Positions 1-5,175 of a DNA stretch of 8,333 bases are shown here, piece by piece (within the stretch, counting starts at the first letter, position 1; each line of letters starts with the position of its first letter). Source of the DNA: JARDZI01 sp041639705 (GTDB taxonomy: Bacteria > Bacillota > Clostridia > Clostridiales > Caloramatoraceae); the NCBI GenBank assembly GCA_041639705.1, contig JBEQBT010000145.1, positions 1-8,333 on the forward strand, in the 5' to 3' direction. A model generated the notes under the pieces. That model saw only the letters and a list, made by a program, of their open reading frames with translations, did not search any database and had not been told where the DNA came from. The translations under genes were made by a program, and so were the position numbers.

Positions 1-327
1 GTTATCAAGATACTGTATTTTATCTACTCCAGAGGTCTCACTAGCTTCTTCCTCGCTTATTCTTTCTCCAACCCATTTTGCCATTACTGGATCTGACTTT
101 TCTATGAAAAGAGTTTCCTCAACATTGCCATTATGCTTAGTCATAATAAGTATTACATGCTCTCTATCAATTCCTGTAAGGTATAGAAAATTTCTATTAG
201 GAACAAAATCATAGTTTGCATCTGCAGACATATGTGGTGCCTCTCCAGCAAACATTATAACTACAGAGTTGTCCTCAATACCCTCCATTAGTTTTTTTCT
301 GTTCAAAACATAGAATTCCTTATTCAT
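1..327 (-). CDS. pepP: Xaa-Pro aminopeptidase (aminopeptidase P), N-terminal part only
   Basis: This is a partial gene: 109 codons are present and it continues past the left edge, so the metal-binding catalytic domain cannot be seen. The visible part matches the N-terminal domain of aminopeptidase P/creatinase-type proteins, which remove an N-terminal residue preceding proline. Recognisable segments are FAGEAP (26-31), YDFVPNRNFLYLTGID (39-54), the LFIEK strand (73-77) and MAKWVGERIS (82-91) followed by SGVDKI. It starts at the ATG at 327, with a strong AGAGGGGAGG ribosome binding site at 335-344, spaced well. There is no signal peptide, so it should be cytoplasmic. It faces the same way as the glycosyltransferase gene upstream, but a terminator and about 300 nt lie between them, so it is probably transcribed alone. 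Family assignment is firm; the symbol is by family analogy. Confidence 0.88.
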   Translation of the reverse strand, partial: MNKEFYVLNRKKLMEGIEDNSVVIMFAGEAPHMSADANYDFVPNRNFLYLTGIDREHVILIMTKHNGNVEETLFIEKSDPVMAKWVGERISEEEASETSGVDKIQYLDN

Positions 328-334
328 TAAATTT

Positions 335-344
335 CCTCCCCTCT
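335..344 (-). promoter_or_regulatory. Ribosome binding site of the aminopeptidase gene
   Basis: On the minus strand this reads AGAGGGGAGG and ends 7 nt before the ATG at 327. It fixes the start of the partial aminopeptidase gene. Confidence 0.8.
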
Positions 345-482
345 AATTTTACCATTAACAAACCATGCCTATTTAACTTCCATAGTTTAAAATTACTCTA
401 TTTCTAGAAAAAAAACAACCCAATAGTCTATATCATTAAAAAAATTTTCACATCCCTTACTTATTGGTCTATAATTACTTTC

Positions 483-511
483 AATATATGAGGTTCATGG
501 TCATTTACCAA
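483..511 (-). promoter_or_regulatory. Candidate sigma-A promoter for the aminopeptidase gene
   Basis: On the minus strand, TTGGTA (506-511) is followed after 17 nt by TATATT (483-488). They match the consensus boxes at 4 and 5 of 6 positions. Transcription would start near 476 and leave a leader of about 150 nt. No recognisable riboswitch was seen in that leader. In AT-rich DNA such matches arise by chance, so this is tentative. Confidence 0.35.
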
Positions 512-539
512 GCACTGTGAATGCAAATAAAGCTTTAAG

Positions 540-590
540 TACTTAAAAAGCAGGATTATATAAATCATATCTACACAATCCTGCTAAGTA
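540..590 (-). terminator. Rho-independent terminator of the glycosyltransferase gene
   Basis: AGCAGGATT (549-557) pairs perfectly with AATCCTGCT (577-585) across a 19-nt loop. Read on the minus strand, the stem is followed at once by TTTT (545-548). A further five pairs, TACTT (540-544) with AAGTA (586-590), could close outside that run. The hairpin lies about 50 nt past the stop codon at 636 and has the right polarity for that gene. Confidence 0.7.
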
Positions 591-635
591 TAACTTTATA
601 TTATTAAATTGAAATTTCTAAAAACATAATATAAA

Positions 636-1976
636 TCAATGTGATATATGATTATAAGTTACTTCAACATCATAATCATCCTCATCAACATCCTCTTCAG
701 TATGAACAGTAAGTGGTTCACCTTCCAATATAATATGTCTAATTGCAGCCTTTTTTTCTTCATAGGTTTCATAATAGTTAGCTAATAACTTGTTTATATT
801 ATCCTTATATTCTTCTTTATCTGTCAGAAGCTTTTCCATTGCGGATGCAAGTTCCTTTTTACTTGAACAGATTTCTCCTATTTTATACTTGCTAATCATT
901 GTAAGTGTCCCCTTGTCATTTGAAGTAGTAACATCAAATGTAATCATAGGAGTTTTATTCAGGAGGCTCTCAATGAAGGTTCCTGCCGAAGGCCTTGCAA
1001 TAAGACAATCTGAAGCTGCAAGAAACTCATCGAAATTGTTTATATATTCATATGGCATAATGTTGACCAATTTATTCTTGTTAGAAATCTTATACTCAAG
1101 GATTTTGTTATAAACATCTTTATCCCTTGCACACATAACTAATAGGTTGACTGGTTTCGTGTAGGTAGAGGTAATGTTTTTTACTATTTCAAAAAGGAAT
1201 CCTCCTCCAATACTGCCACTTACAATAAGCACATTGTCCCTGCCAGCTGGTAATTGGAGCTTTTTAATCATTTCTTTAGGGTCCTTTGGGGTAAAGTGCT
1301 TTTTCTCTGCAAGGGGACCTATTACCTCACACTTTGCATTATTCATTCTTTCTAGCTTCTTATTAGGATTCCTGAATATTGAGTTGCTGTGCCCATGTAT
1401 TACAAAATCATTATATGCCCGAAGGATATATTTAACCTTTTCTGGGAAAGTAGTTTCTTCATCCATTCTATAGGAAAAATAAGCATTTTCAAAATTATAG
1501 CTTCTTATGGCTTCAGGTGTTTCATCAAAATAACATATATGAGTTGCAACTGGACTAACCAAATCATTAAATGTGGATATTTCAGTTATGAATATATAAA
1601 ATGGTATATTATTTTCTGAAGTATAAACTCCTATTGCTTTATTAAAGCCATCTGCAGTGCTAATTATAATATCAGGCTTGATTTTACCTAGCTTTTCTGC
1701 GAATACTGCGTCCTGCTTTGCTTCCATAAAAGGTAAAACAAGCATTCTAAGTGCAAAGTTTACTAATACATCACAGGTTCTAATTAGATTCTTTTTTATA
1801 AAGTAATTCCAAAGCTTAACCACTGTATATACATCATTTGTCTCCTGGATATCGCTTCCGGCCTTTACCATTATTTCTACATCTTCGCCGTTAAGCATGT
1901 CATTAAGAATATTTGCCATTCTTTGATGACCCATACCCATTTTTTCATAAATTATCAGGATTTTTCTCTTAGACAT
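636..1976 (-). CDS. GT-B glycosyltransferase, MGDG synthase/UgtP/MurG-like
   Basis: This 446-aa protein resembles processive diacylglycerol glycosyltransferases and MurG-type enzymes (GT28-like), which transfer a sugar from a nucleotide donor to a membrane lipid. The N-terminal acceptor domain opens with ILIIYEKMGMGHQRMAN (6-22); the GMGH loop (14-17) is the hallmark of the MGDG-synthase N domain. The donor domain contains a Gly-rich loop SGSIGGGF (253-260) and, near the end, DCLIARPSAGTFIESL (323-338), equivalent to the donor-binding GG..S/TxxE segment; E336 is the conserved acid. An acidic tail follows (427-437). There is no signal peptide or clear membrane helix, as expected for a peripheral membrane enzyme. 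The ATG at 1976 is preferred because GGAGAGGA lies 7 nt upstream; an in-frame TTG at 1982 sits on that site. Sugar and lipid acceptor cannot be read from the sequence. A polysaccharide-related role is possible. Confidence 0.82.
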   Translation of the reverse strand: MSKRKILIIYEKMGMGHQRMANILNDMLNGEDVEIMVKAGSDIQETNDVYTVVKLWNYFIKKNLIRTCDVLVNFALRMLVLPFMEAKQDAVFAEKLGKIKPDIIISTADGFNKAIGVYTSENNIPFYIFITEISTFNDLVSPVATHICYFDETPEAIRSYNFENAYFSYRMDEETTFPEKVKYILRAYNDFVIHGHSNSIFRNPNKKLERMNNAKCEVIGPLAEKKHFTPKDPKEMIKKLQLPAGRDNVLIVSGSIGGGFLFEIVKNITSTYTKPVNLLVMCARDKDVYNKILEYKISNKNKLVNIMPYEYINNFDEFLAASDCLIARPSAGTFIESLLNKTPMITFDVTTSNDKGTLTMISKYKIGEICSSKKELASAMEKLLTDKEEYKDNINKLLANYYETYEEKKAAIRHIILEGEPLTVHTEEDVDEDDYDVEVTYNHISH

Positions 1977-1983
1977 AATCAAA

Positions 1984-1994
1984 TCCTCTCCTTC
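1984..1994 (-). promoter_or_regulatory. Ribosome binding site that decides the glycosyltransferase start
   Basis: The minus strand reads GAAGGAGAGGA here, 7 nt before the ATG at 1976. The alternative TTG at 1982 would leave only 1 nt of spacing, so it is unlikely to be used. Confidence 0.8.
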
Positions 1995-2083
1995 AATAAT
2001 AGGAATTAGGGATAAATGTGATTACACAATATATAATCAGCCAAATCCTGCCAACTATATAAAATAAAATATTTAATAATTTA

Positions 2084-2128
2084 ATTATACCATTATTTAA
2101 TTATACGCTTGTACTCTGATTTTTTAAA
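2084..2128 (-). promoter_or_regulatory. Promoter region of the glycosyltransferase, with duplicated -10 box
   Basis: On the minus strand a -35-like TTTAAA (2123-2128) is followed after 17 nt by a perfect TATAAT (2100-2105). A second perfect TATAAT lies 16 bp downstream (2084-2089) and is preceded by TGG, making an extended -10 (2084-2092). The two -10 boxes belong to a 12-bp direct repeat, ATTTAATTATAC on the plus strand, at 2079-2090 and 2095-2106. The leader to the ATG at 1976 would be roughly 100 nt. Confidence 0.55.
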
Positions 2129-2197
2129 GTTAATTTTGTATTATTAATGCTTCATAAAACTTCATATAATAGTTTATACTAAATTATATGAATTATT

Positions 2198-2227
2198 TTG
2201 AATATTAAGGTCAAAATTTGGTATAAT
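2198..2227 (+). promoter_or_regulatory. Sigma-A promoter of the cyclophilin-trmB pair
   Basis: TTGAAT (2198-2203) and a perfect TATAAT (2222-2227) are 18 nt apart. TGG directly before the -10 makes it an extended -10 promoter. Transcription should begin near 2234, about 30 nt before the preferred start codon at 2264. Confidence 0.75.
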
Positions 2228-2263
2228 ATTTATACTTAGAAGATTGAAAGGATGATGTACATT

Positions 2264-2788
2264 ATGAACAATCCAATAGTTACTATTGAGATGGAAAATG
2301 GCAACCTAATCAAAGTTGAACTATATCCAAAGATAGCACCAAACACTGTTAAAAATTTTATTACACTGGTTCAAAAGGGATTCTATGATGGAGTTATATT
2401 TCATAGAGTAATTCCAGGTTTTATGATTCAAGGTGGTGACCCACAGGGTAAGGGAGTTGGCGGTCCTGGCTACAGCATAAAAGGAGAATTTACTTCTAAT
2501 GGATTTGTTAACAATCTGAAGCATGAAAGAGGAGTTATTTCTATGGCGAGAGCCGGAAACCCAAATTCAGCAGGCTCACAATTCTTTATAATGGTAGCAA
2601 ATTCACCACATCTTGATGGGAAATATGCCTCCTTTGGAAGGATTATTGAGGGAATGGAGGAAGCGGACGGAATAGTTGGTGTAAAAAGAGATTCAATGGA
2701 TAAGCCTCATGAACCACAAAGAATGAAGAAGGTTACAGTTGAAACTTTTGGAGAAAATTATTCAGATCTTGAAACATTAGCTGAATAG
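2264..2788 (+). CDS. Peptidyl-prolyl cis-trans isomerase, cyclophilin type
   Basis: A compact cytoplasmic cyclophilin of 174 aa that speeds cis-trans isomerisation of prolyl bonds during folding. The single cyclophilin domain fills the protein: APNTVKNF (25-32), FHRVIPGFMIQGGD (46-59, with the catalytic Arg at 48), GYSIKGEF (69-76), GVISMAR (90-96), NSAGSQFFI (101-109) and LDGKYASFGRI (117-127). The position of human CypA Trp121 is His116 and that of His126 is Tyr121, so cyclosporin binding should be weak. In-frame ATGs also occur at 2252 and 2255, but both overlap the AAAGGATGATG ribosome-binding stretch. The ATG at 2264 gives the family-typical MNNPIVTIEM start. It has its own promoter, and trmB follows after 25 nt, probably on the same transcript. 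There is no signal peptide or lipobox, so this is not an exported PrsA-like foldase. Confidence 0.93.
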   Translation: MNNPIVTIEMENGNLIKVELYPKIAPNTVKNFITLVQKGFYDGVIFHRVIPGFMIQGGDPQGKGVGGPGYSIKGEFTSNGFVNNLKHERGVISMARAGNPNSAGSQFFIMVANSPHLDGKYASFGRIIEGMEEADGIVGVKRDSMDKPHEPQRMKKVTVETFGENYSDLETLAE

Positions 2789-2813
2789 TATTTAGGCTAA
2801 TCTGGAGGATATA

Positions 2814-3467
2814 ATGAGAATAAGAAAAAAACGCTGGGCAAGGCCTGAGCTTGAAGCTTCAAGCTTTGTGATAACTGACCCATTTGAATACAGAGGAAAA
2901 TGGGCAGATGAATTCAAAAATCCTAATCCAATTTATCTTGAATTAGGCTGTGGAATGGGTAGATTTATTTCAGAGAATGCTTTTAATAACCCTGATATAA
3001 ACTTTATTGGAATTGATCTTAAAAATGAAGTTCTTATGAGGTCAAAAAGAAATGTTGAAAAAAAACTCATGTTTACCGGTGAAGGGTCTATTAATGTACG
3101 GTTAATACCTCTTGAGATTGCTTTCATTGAAAAAGTATTTGATAGGGATGAAATTTCAAGAATATACATAAACTTTTGCAACCCCTGGCCGAAGCTAAGA
3201 CACAATAAAAGAAGATTGACATACACAACATTTCTTAACAGGTATAAGACCTTTTTAAAGCCCCATTCTCAAATATGGTTTAAAACCGATGATGTGGATC
3301 TATTTGAAGCTTCACAGGAATATTTTAAGGGTAGTAACTTTAGTATAAATTATTTAACCTATGACCTTCATAATAGCGATTTTAAGTTAAATATTGAAAC
3401 AGAGTATGAAAATAAATTCACTATACTAGGGAAGCCCACAATGTTTTTAATTGCAGAGCTTAATTAA
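2814..3467 (+). CDS. trmB: tRNA (guanine-N7-)-methyltransferase
   Basis: TrmB transfers a methyl group from S-adenosylmethionine to N7 of guanine 46 in the tRNA variable loop. The protein is 217 aa, the usual bacterial length. It shows a class I methyltransferase fold: SAM-binding ELGCGMGRF (43-51), the acidic end of strand 2 in FIGIDLK (64-70, D68), the family signature NFCNPWPKLRHNKRR (120-134), FKTDD (156-160) and the C-terminal ETEYENKF (195-202). In many TrmB proteins the signature reads DPWPK; here Asp is replaced by Asn (N123). I believe this occurs in other clostridial TrmB sequences but cannot check. GGAGG (2804-2808) lies 5 nt before the ATG. It follows the cyclophilin gene by 25 nt with no terminator between, so the two probably share a transcript. 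Transcription likely ends at the strong hairpin at 3653-3704. Confidence 0.94.
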   Translation: MRIRKKRWARPELEASSFVITDPFEYRGKWADEFKNPNPIYLELGCGMGRFISENAFNNPDINFIGIDLKNEVLMRSKRNVEKKLMFTGEGSINVRLIPLEIAFIEKVFDRDEISRIYINFCNPWPKLRHNKRRLTYTTFLNRYKTFLKPHSQIWFKTDDVDLFEASQEYFKGSNFSINYLTYDLHNSDFKLNIETEYENKFTILGKPTMFLIAELN

Positions 3468-3507
3468 GAATCTATTTTGAAACATTGCTGCTTTTTCATC
3501 GTTGCCA

Positions 3508-3604
3508 TGTAGGGGCGAACAGTGTTCGCCCGCTTTTAAACATTATCATTAGAGAATAACTTAAATACCAGGGTGCAGATCGGAGAACACTGTTCTCCCC
3601 TACA
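3508..3604. repeat. MITE-like element with paired palindromic ends (element 1)
   Basis: A 97-bp noncoding element bounded by near-identical 23-bp inverted ends: TGTAGGGGCGAACAGTGTTC... on the left and, on the opposite strand of the right end, TGTAGGGGAGAACAGTGTTC.... Each end is also a hairpin by itself: GGGCGAAC/GTTCGCCC (3513-3520 and 3524-3531, loop AGT) and GGAGAAC/GTTCTCC (3582-3588 and 3592-3598, loop ACT). The ends differ at two positions, and those two bases pair with each other within each hairpin. No ORF and no clear target-site duplication is seen. It resembles small interspersed palindromic repeats of clostridia. Confidence 0.7.
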
Positions 3605-3652
3605 CTTTAATGTATCCATTTTCAATAGTTTTTAAATAAAGTACTAAAATTT

Positions 3653-3704
3653 AATCACCTTAACACATGTCTATAAAAATAGTATGTGTTGTGGTGATTT
3701 TTTT
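3653..3704 (+). terminator. Strong rho-independent terminator after trmB
   Basis: A 16-position stem pairs 3653-3668 (AATCACCTTAACACAT) with 3684-3699. It has one T-T mismatch and one G-U pair, and an inner CTAT/ATAG helix closes the loop. A run of seven Ts (3698-3704) follows directly. It ends the cyclophilin-trmB transcript about 190 nt past the trmB stop and separates it from the lipoprotein gene. Confidence 0.88.
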
Positions 3705-3746
3705 GTTCACCCCCCTAAAAATTTTTAACATAACGTAATTGTTATT

Positions 3747-3755
3747 GAAAGGGGG
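3747..3755 (+). promoter_or_regulatory. Ribosome binding site of the small lipoprotein gene
   Basis: GAAAGGGGG ends 8 nt before the ATG at 3764. An out-of-frame ATG at 3759 lies between the two and is unlikely to be used. No convincing promoter fits between the terminator at 3704 and this site. Confidence 0.75.
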
Positions 3756-3763
3756 TTGATGAT

Positions 3764-3991
3764 ATGAAAAAAACAGCAATAGCTGCGGTAATATTGGCTC
3801 TGGTGATGGCACTCACCTCCTGTGGTAGTAAGAAGAACCCAGCTAAGACAGTCAATGTTCCTACTAATAATTCCTCAACAAATGCAAAAATTAATAAGCC
3901 TGTTGAAAGTATAAACGATACTATGAAATCAGTAGAAACTACGGTAGATTCACTTGAAGATGCCGTTGATATAAATTTAAACAATCTATAA
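3764..3991 (+). CDS. Small putative lipoprotein of unknown function
   Basis: A 75-aa protein I cannot assign to a named family. It starts with Lys-Lys and a hydrophobic stretch (4-16), then a lipobox LTSC (17-20). It should therefore be exported, lipidated on Cys20 and anchored to the outer face of the membrane, leaving a mature peptide of only 56 residues. The mature part begins with a Lys/Asn/Thr/Ser-rich linker (21-45) and ends in a likely amphipathic helix (47-72: PVESINDTMKSVETTVDSLE and on). The ribosome binding site at 3747-3755 supports this start. The next gene begins 16 nt after the stop and also encodes an exported protein, so the two are probably co-transcribed and may act together at the cell surface or in the forespore envelope. 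That functional link is inference. Confidence 0.8.
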   Translation: MKKTAIAAVILALVMALTSCGSKKNPAKTVNVPTNNSSTNAKINKPVESINDTMKSVETTVDSLEDAVDINLNNL

Positions 3992-4007
3992 AACTTTGGA
4001 GGGATAC

Positions 4008-4907
4008 ATGATGAATATTAATTTAAAATTAATCGCAGCAGCATTAATCACCACAATGTTAATTCCAATGGGAGTTGCTAATGCATCTGACAGGTCAAAG
4101 AAAAGCAATAGGGACAATGAATCAAAAATCAGCCAGCAGTACAAAAATACTAACGAGAATGAAGACAGGGATGAAGATGAGGACAATGATAAGGACGATT
4201 GGAAGATAGAAAAGGAAAAGGCTAAGGCTGAATGGAAAATAAAGAAGGAAGAGGCTAAAGCTGAAGTTAAGAAAACTAAGGAAGAGGTTAAAAAAGCTTT
4301 AAAAGAAAAAAAGGTAGTTCTTTCTGAAAACAATGATAAAATTCATGAACTTAAGGATGAGATAATTGATCAAAAGAAGGAAGTAACTGAAGTAGTTGAT
4401 TACATAAAGAAAAATAATATTGTTATTTCCGATGATTTATCAAAACAAATTCAAGATAGACTTGAAATGATTAAGAGTGATATTGTAGCTATAAATAGTT
4501 CAAAGGGTACGATTAACAATATTTATGTTGATATAAAAGCACAGCTTGATAAGAAGGATGCTACTGCAGTTCAGACAGGTATTGAAAATGTATTATCCAT
4601 ACAGGATCAAAGATACTTAAGCCTTCAAAAGCTTAGTGATGATTTGAAGATTCTTTTAAACCTTTTAAATCATGCTAAGGAAGCTGCCCAAACACAAACT
4701 CCTGGAACTGGAACTACAACAACTGTTCCAGCTCCAGGGACTTCAACTGATGGACAAGCAACCACACCTGCTGCAGGTAGTGGAACAAGCACTCCAGCAG
4801 GAACAAGTACTGATACAAGTACTCAGCCAGCAGCAACAACACCTGCAGATTCAACATCCTCAGCACCACAAACTACAGAAACACAAAACCCAGCAACAGG
4901 CAGCTAA
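4008..4907 (+). CDS. Secreted coiled-coil protein with Thr/Pro/Ser/Ala-rich tail
   Basis: A 299-aa exported protein of unknown function. A signal peptide (1-26) ends in VANA, with likely cleavage before Ser27. A charged, disordered segment with an acidic patch (NEDRDEDEDNDKDD, 51-64) follows. Next come three 11-residue repeats: WKIEKEKAKAE (65-75), WKIKKEEAKAE (76-86) and VKKTKEEVKKA (87-97). More predicted helix extends to about residue 227. The tail (228-299) is almost only Thr, Pro, Ala, Ser, Gly and Gln, like a wall-spanning or mucin-like linker. There is no LPXTG motif, membrane anchor or cysteine; the final NPATGS has no hydrophobic segment after it, so it is probably secreted or held by charge. 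GGAGGG (3998-4003) serves the ATG at 4008 or 4011. A TTG at 3996 overlaps that site and is rejected. The lipoprotein gene precedes it by 16 nt. Confidence 0.82.
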   Translation: MMNINLKLIAAALITTMLIPMGVANASDRSKKSNRDNESKISQQYKNTNENEDRDEDEDNDKDDWKIEKEKAKAEWKIKKEEAKAEVKKTKEEVKKALKEKKVVLSENNDKIHELKDEIIDQKKEVTEVVDYIKKNNIVISDDLSKQIQDRLEMIKSDIVAINSSKGTINNIYVDIKAQLDKKDATAVQTGIENVLSIQDQRYLSLQKLSDDLKILLNLLNHAKEAAQTQTPGTGTTTTVPAPGTSTDGQATTPAAGSGTSTPAGTSTDTSTQPAATTPADSTSSAPQTTETQNPATGS

Positions 4908-4918
4908 AAAGCCGTCAG

Positions 4919-4951
4919 CATTATTGTAAAATTTATGATTTTACAATAATG
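4919..4951. repeat. Perfect 14-bp inverted repeat just after the secreted-protein gene
   Basis: CATTATTGTAAAAT (4919-4932) pairs without a mismatch with 4938-4951 across the loop TTATG. GTCA (4914-4917) and TGAC (4950-4953) can extend it past a small bulge. No T-run follows on the plus strand, so it is not a standard terminator. On the minus strand GGCTTTTT comes about 5 nt beyond the stem, which could act as a weak back-up terminator for pncC. It may also protect the 3' end of the upstream mRNA. Confidence 0.6.
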
Positions 4952-4990
4952 ACACTCATACTTCCAATTTAATAAAAATACCCAATACCC

Positions 4991-5025
4991 AAAAAGGATT
5001 CCTGCCCAGGAATCCTTTTTATTTT
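4991..5025. terminator. Bidirectional rho-independent terminator
   Basis: AAAAAGGATTCCTG (4991-5004) and CAGGAATCCTTTTT (5007-5020) are perfectly complementary; with the innermost pair open, a GCCC tetraloop closes a 13-bp stem. Read on the plus strand, TTTTTATTTTT follows, ending transcription of the secreted-protein gene. Read on the minus strand, the run of Ts from 4995-4991 ends transcripts of pncC coming from the other side. Confidence 0.88.
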
Positions 5026-5040
5026 TAATATAGTGAACTC

Positions 5041-5131
5041 GTTCAGCTAAAGCTGAACATGGAGACTTCAGGTGGGGACTCTACCCCACCTAAAGCAAAA
5101 AGTGGAAACTCCACCTTATAGAAGGTGGAGT
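5041..5131. repeat. Cluster of three hairpins, possible orphan IS end or structured RNA
   Basis: Three helices in 91 nt: GTTCAGCT/AGCTGAAC (5041-5048, 5051-5058), AGGTGGGG/CCCCACCT (5070-5077, 5084-5091) and ACTCCACCTT/AAGGTGGAGT (5108-5117, 5122-5131). All arms are perfect and GC-richer than their surroundings. The second and third share a CCACCT core, as though duplicated. On the minus strand the order ends with a small hairpin and then GAGTTCAC, reminiscent of the right ends of IS200/IS605-type elements, which encode guide-RNA scaffolds. No transposase or TnpB remnant is adjacent. It lies in the 3' region downstream of pncC. Confidence 0.5.
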
Positions 5132-5175
5132 CTTAGAAATTGATAAACAAATAAATTAGCTGCTACTTTTAATGC

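Larger units (their letters stand above)
328..635. other. Noncoding spacer between glycosyltransferase and aminopeptidase genes
   Basis: About 308 nt with no plausible gene on either strand. It holds the aminopeptidase ribosome binding site (335-344), a candidate promoter (483-511) and the glycosyltransferase terminator (540-590). The rest is AT-rich, with A-runs near 411-417 and 437-444, and shows nothing else I can name. Confidence 0.6.

Noticed and set aside
346..354. Extended -10-like TGGTAAAAT on the minus strand before the aminopeptidase gene
   Set aside because: Transcription would start inside the ribosome binding site, leaving no usable leader.
1980..1982. TTG start for the glycosyltransferase (448 aa)
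   Set aside because: It is 1 nt from the GGAGAGGA site; the ATG at 1976 has proper spacing.
3508..3604. Paired terminators instead of a repeat element
   Set aside because: The hairpins have 3-nt loops and no T-runs, and the two ends are inverted copies of each other, which terminators need not be.
3703..3737. Promoter for the lipoprotein gene: TTGTTC/TAACAT, or a sigma-K-like CATAACGTA at 3729-3737
   Set aside because: The sigma-A boxes match only 4 of 6 each and overlap the terminator T-run; the sigma-K -35 partner would be at the wrong spacing. Too weak to call.
4893..4907. NPATGS at the C-terminus as a sortase signal
   Set aside because: No hydrophobic helix or basic tail follows, and no other frame continues into one, so it cannot be a functional sorting signal.
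4672..4929. 85-residue Gln/Leu-rich plus-strand frame
   Set aside because: It is an out-of-frame reading of the Thr/Pro/Ala-rich tail of the secreted protein.
5041..5131. CRISPR array
   Set aside because: Only three unlike palindromes with uneven spacing; no repeated unit with regular spacers and no cas gene nearby.
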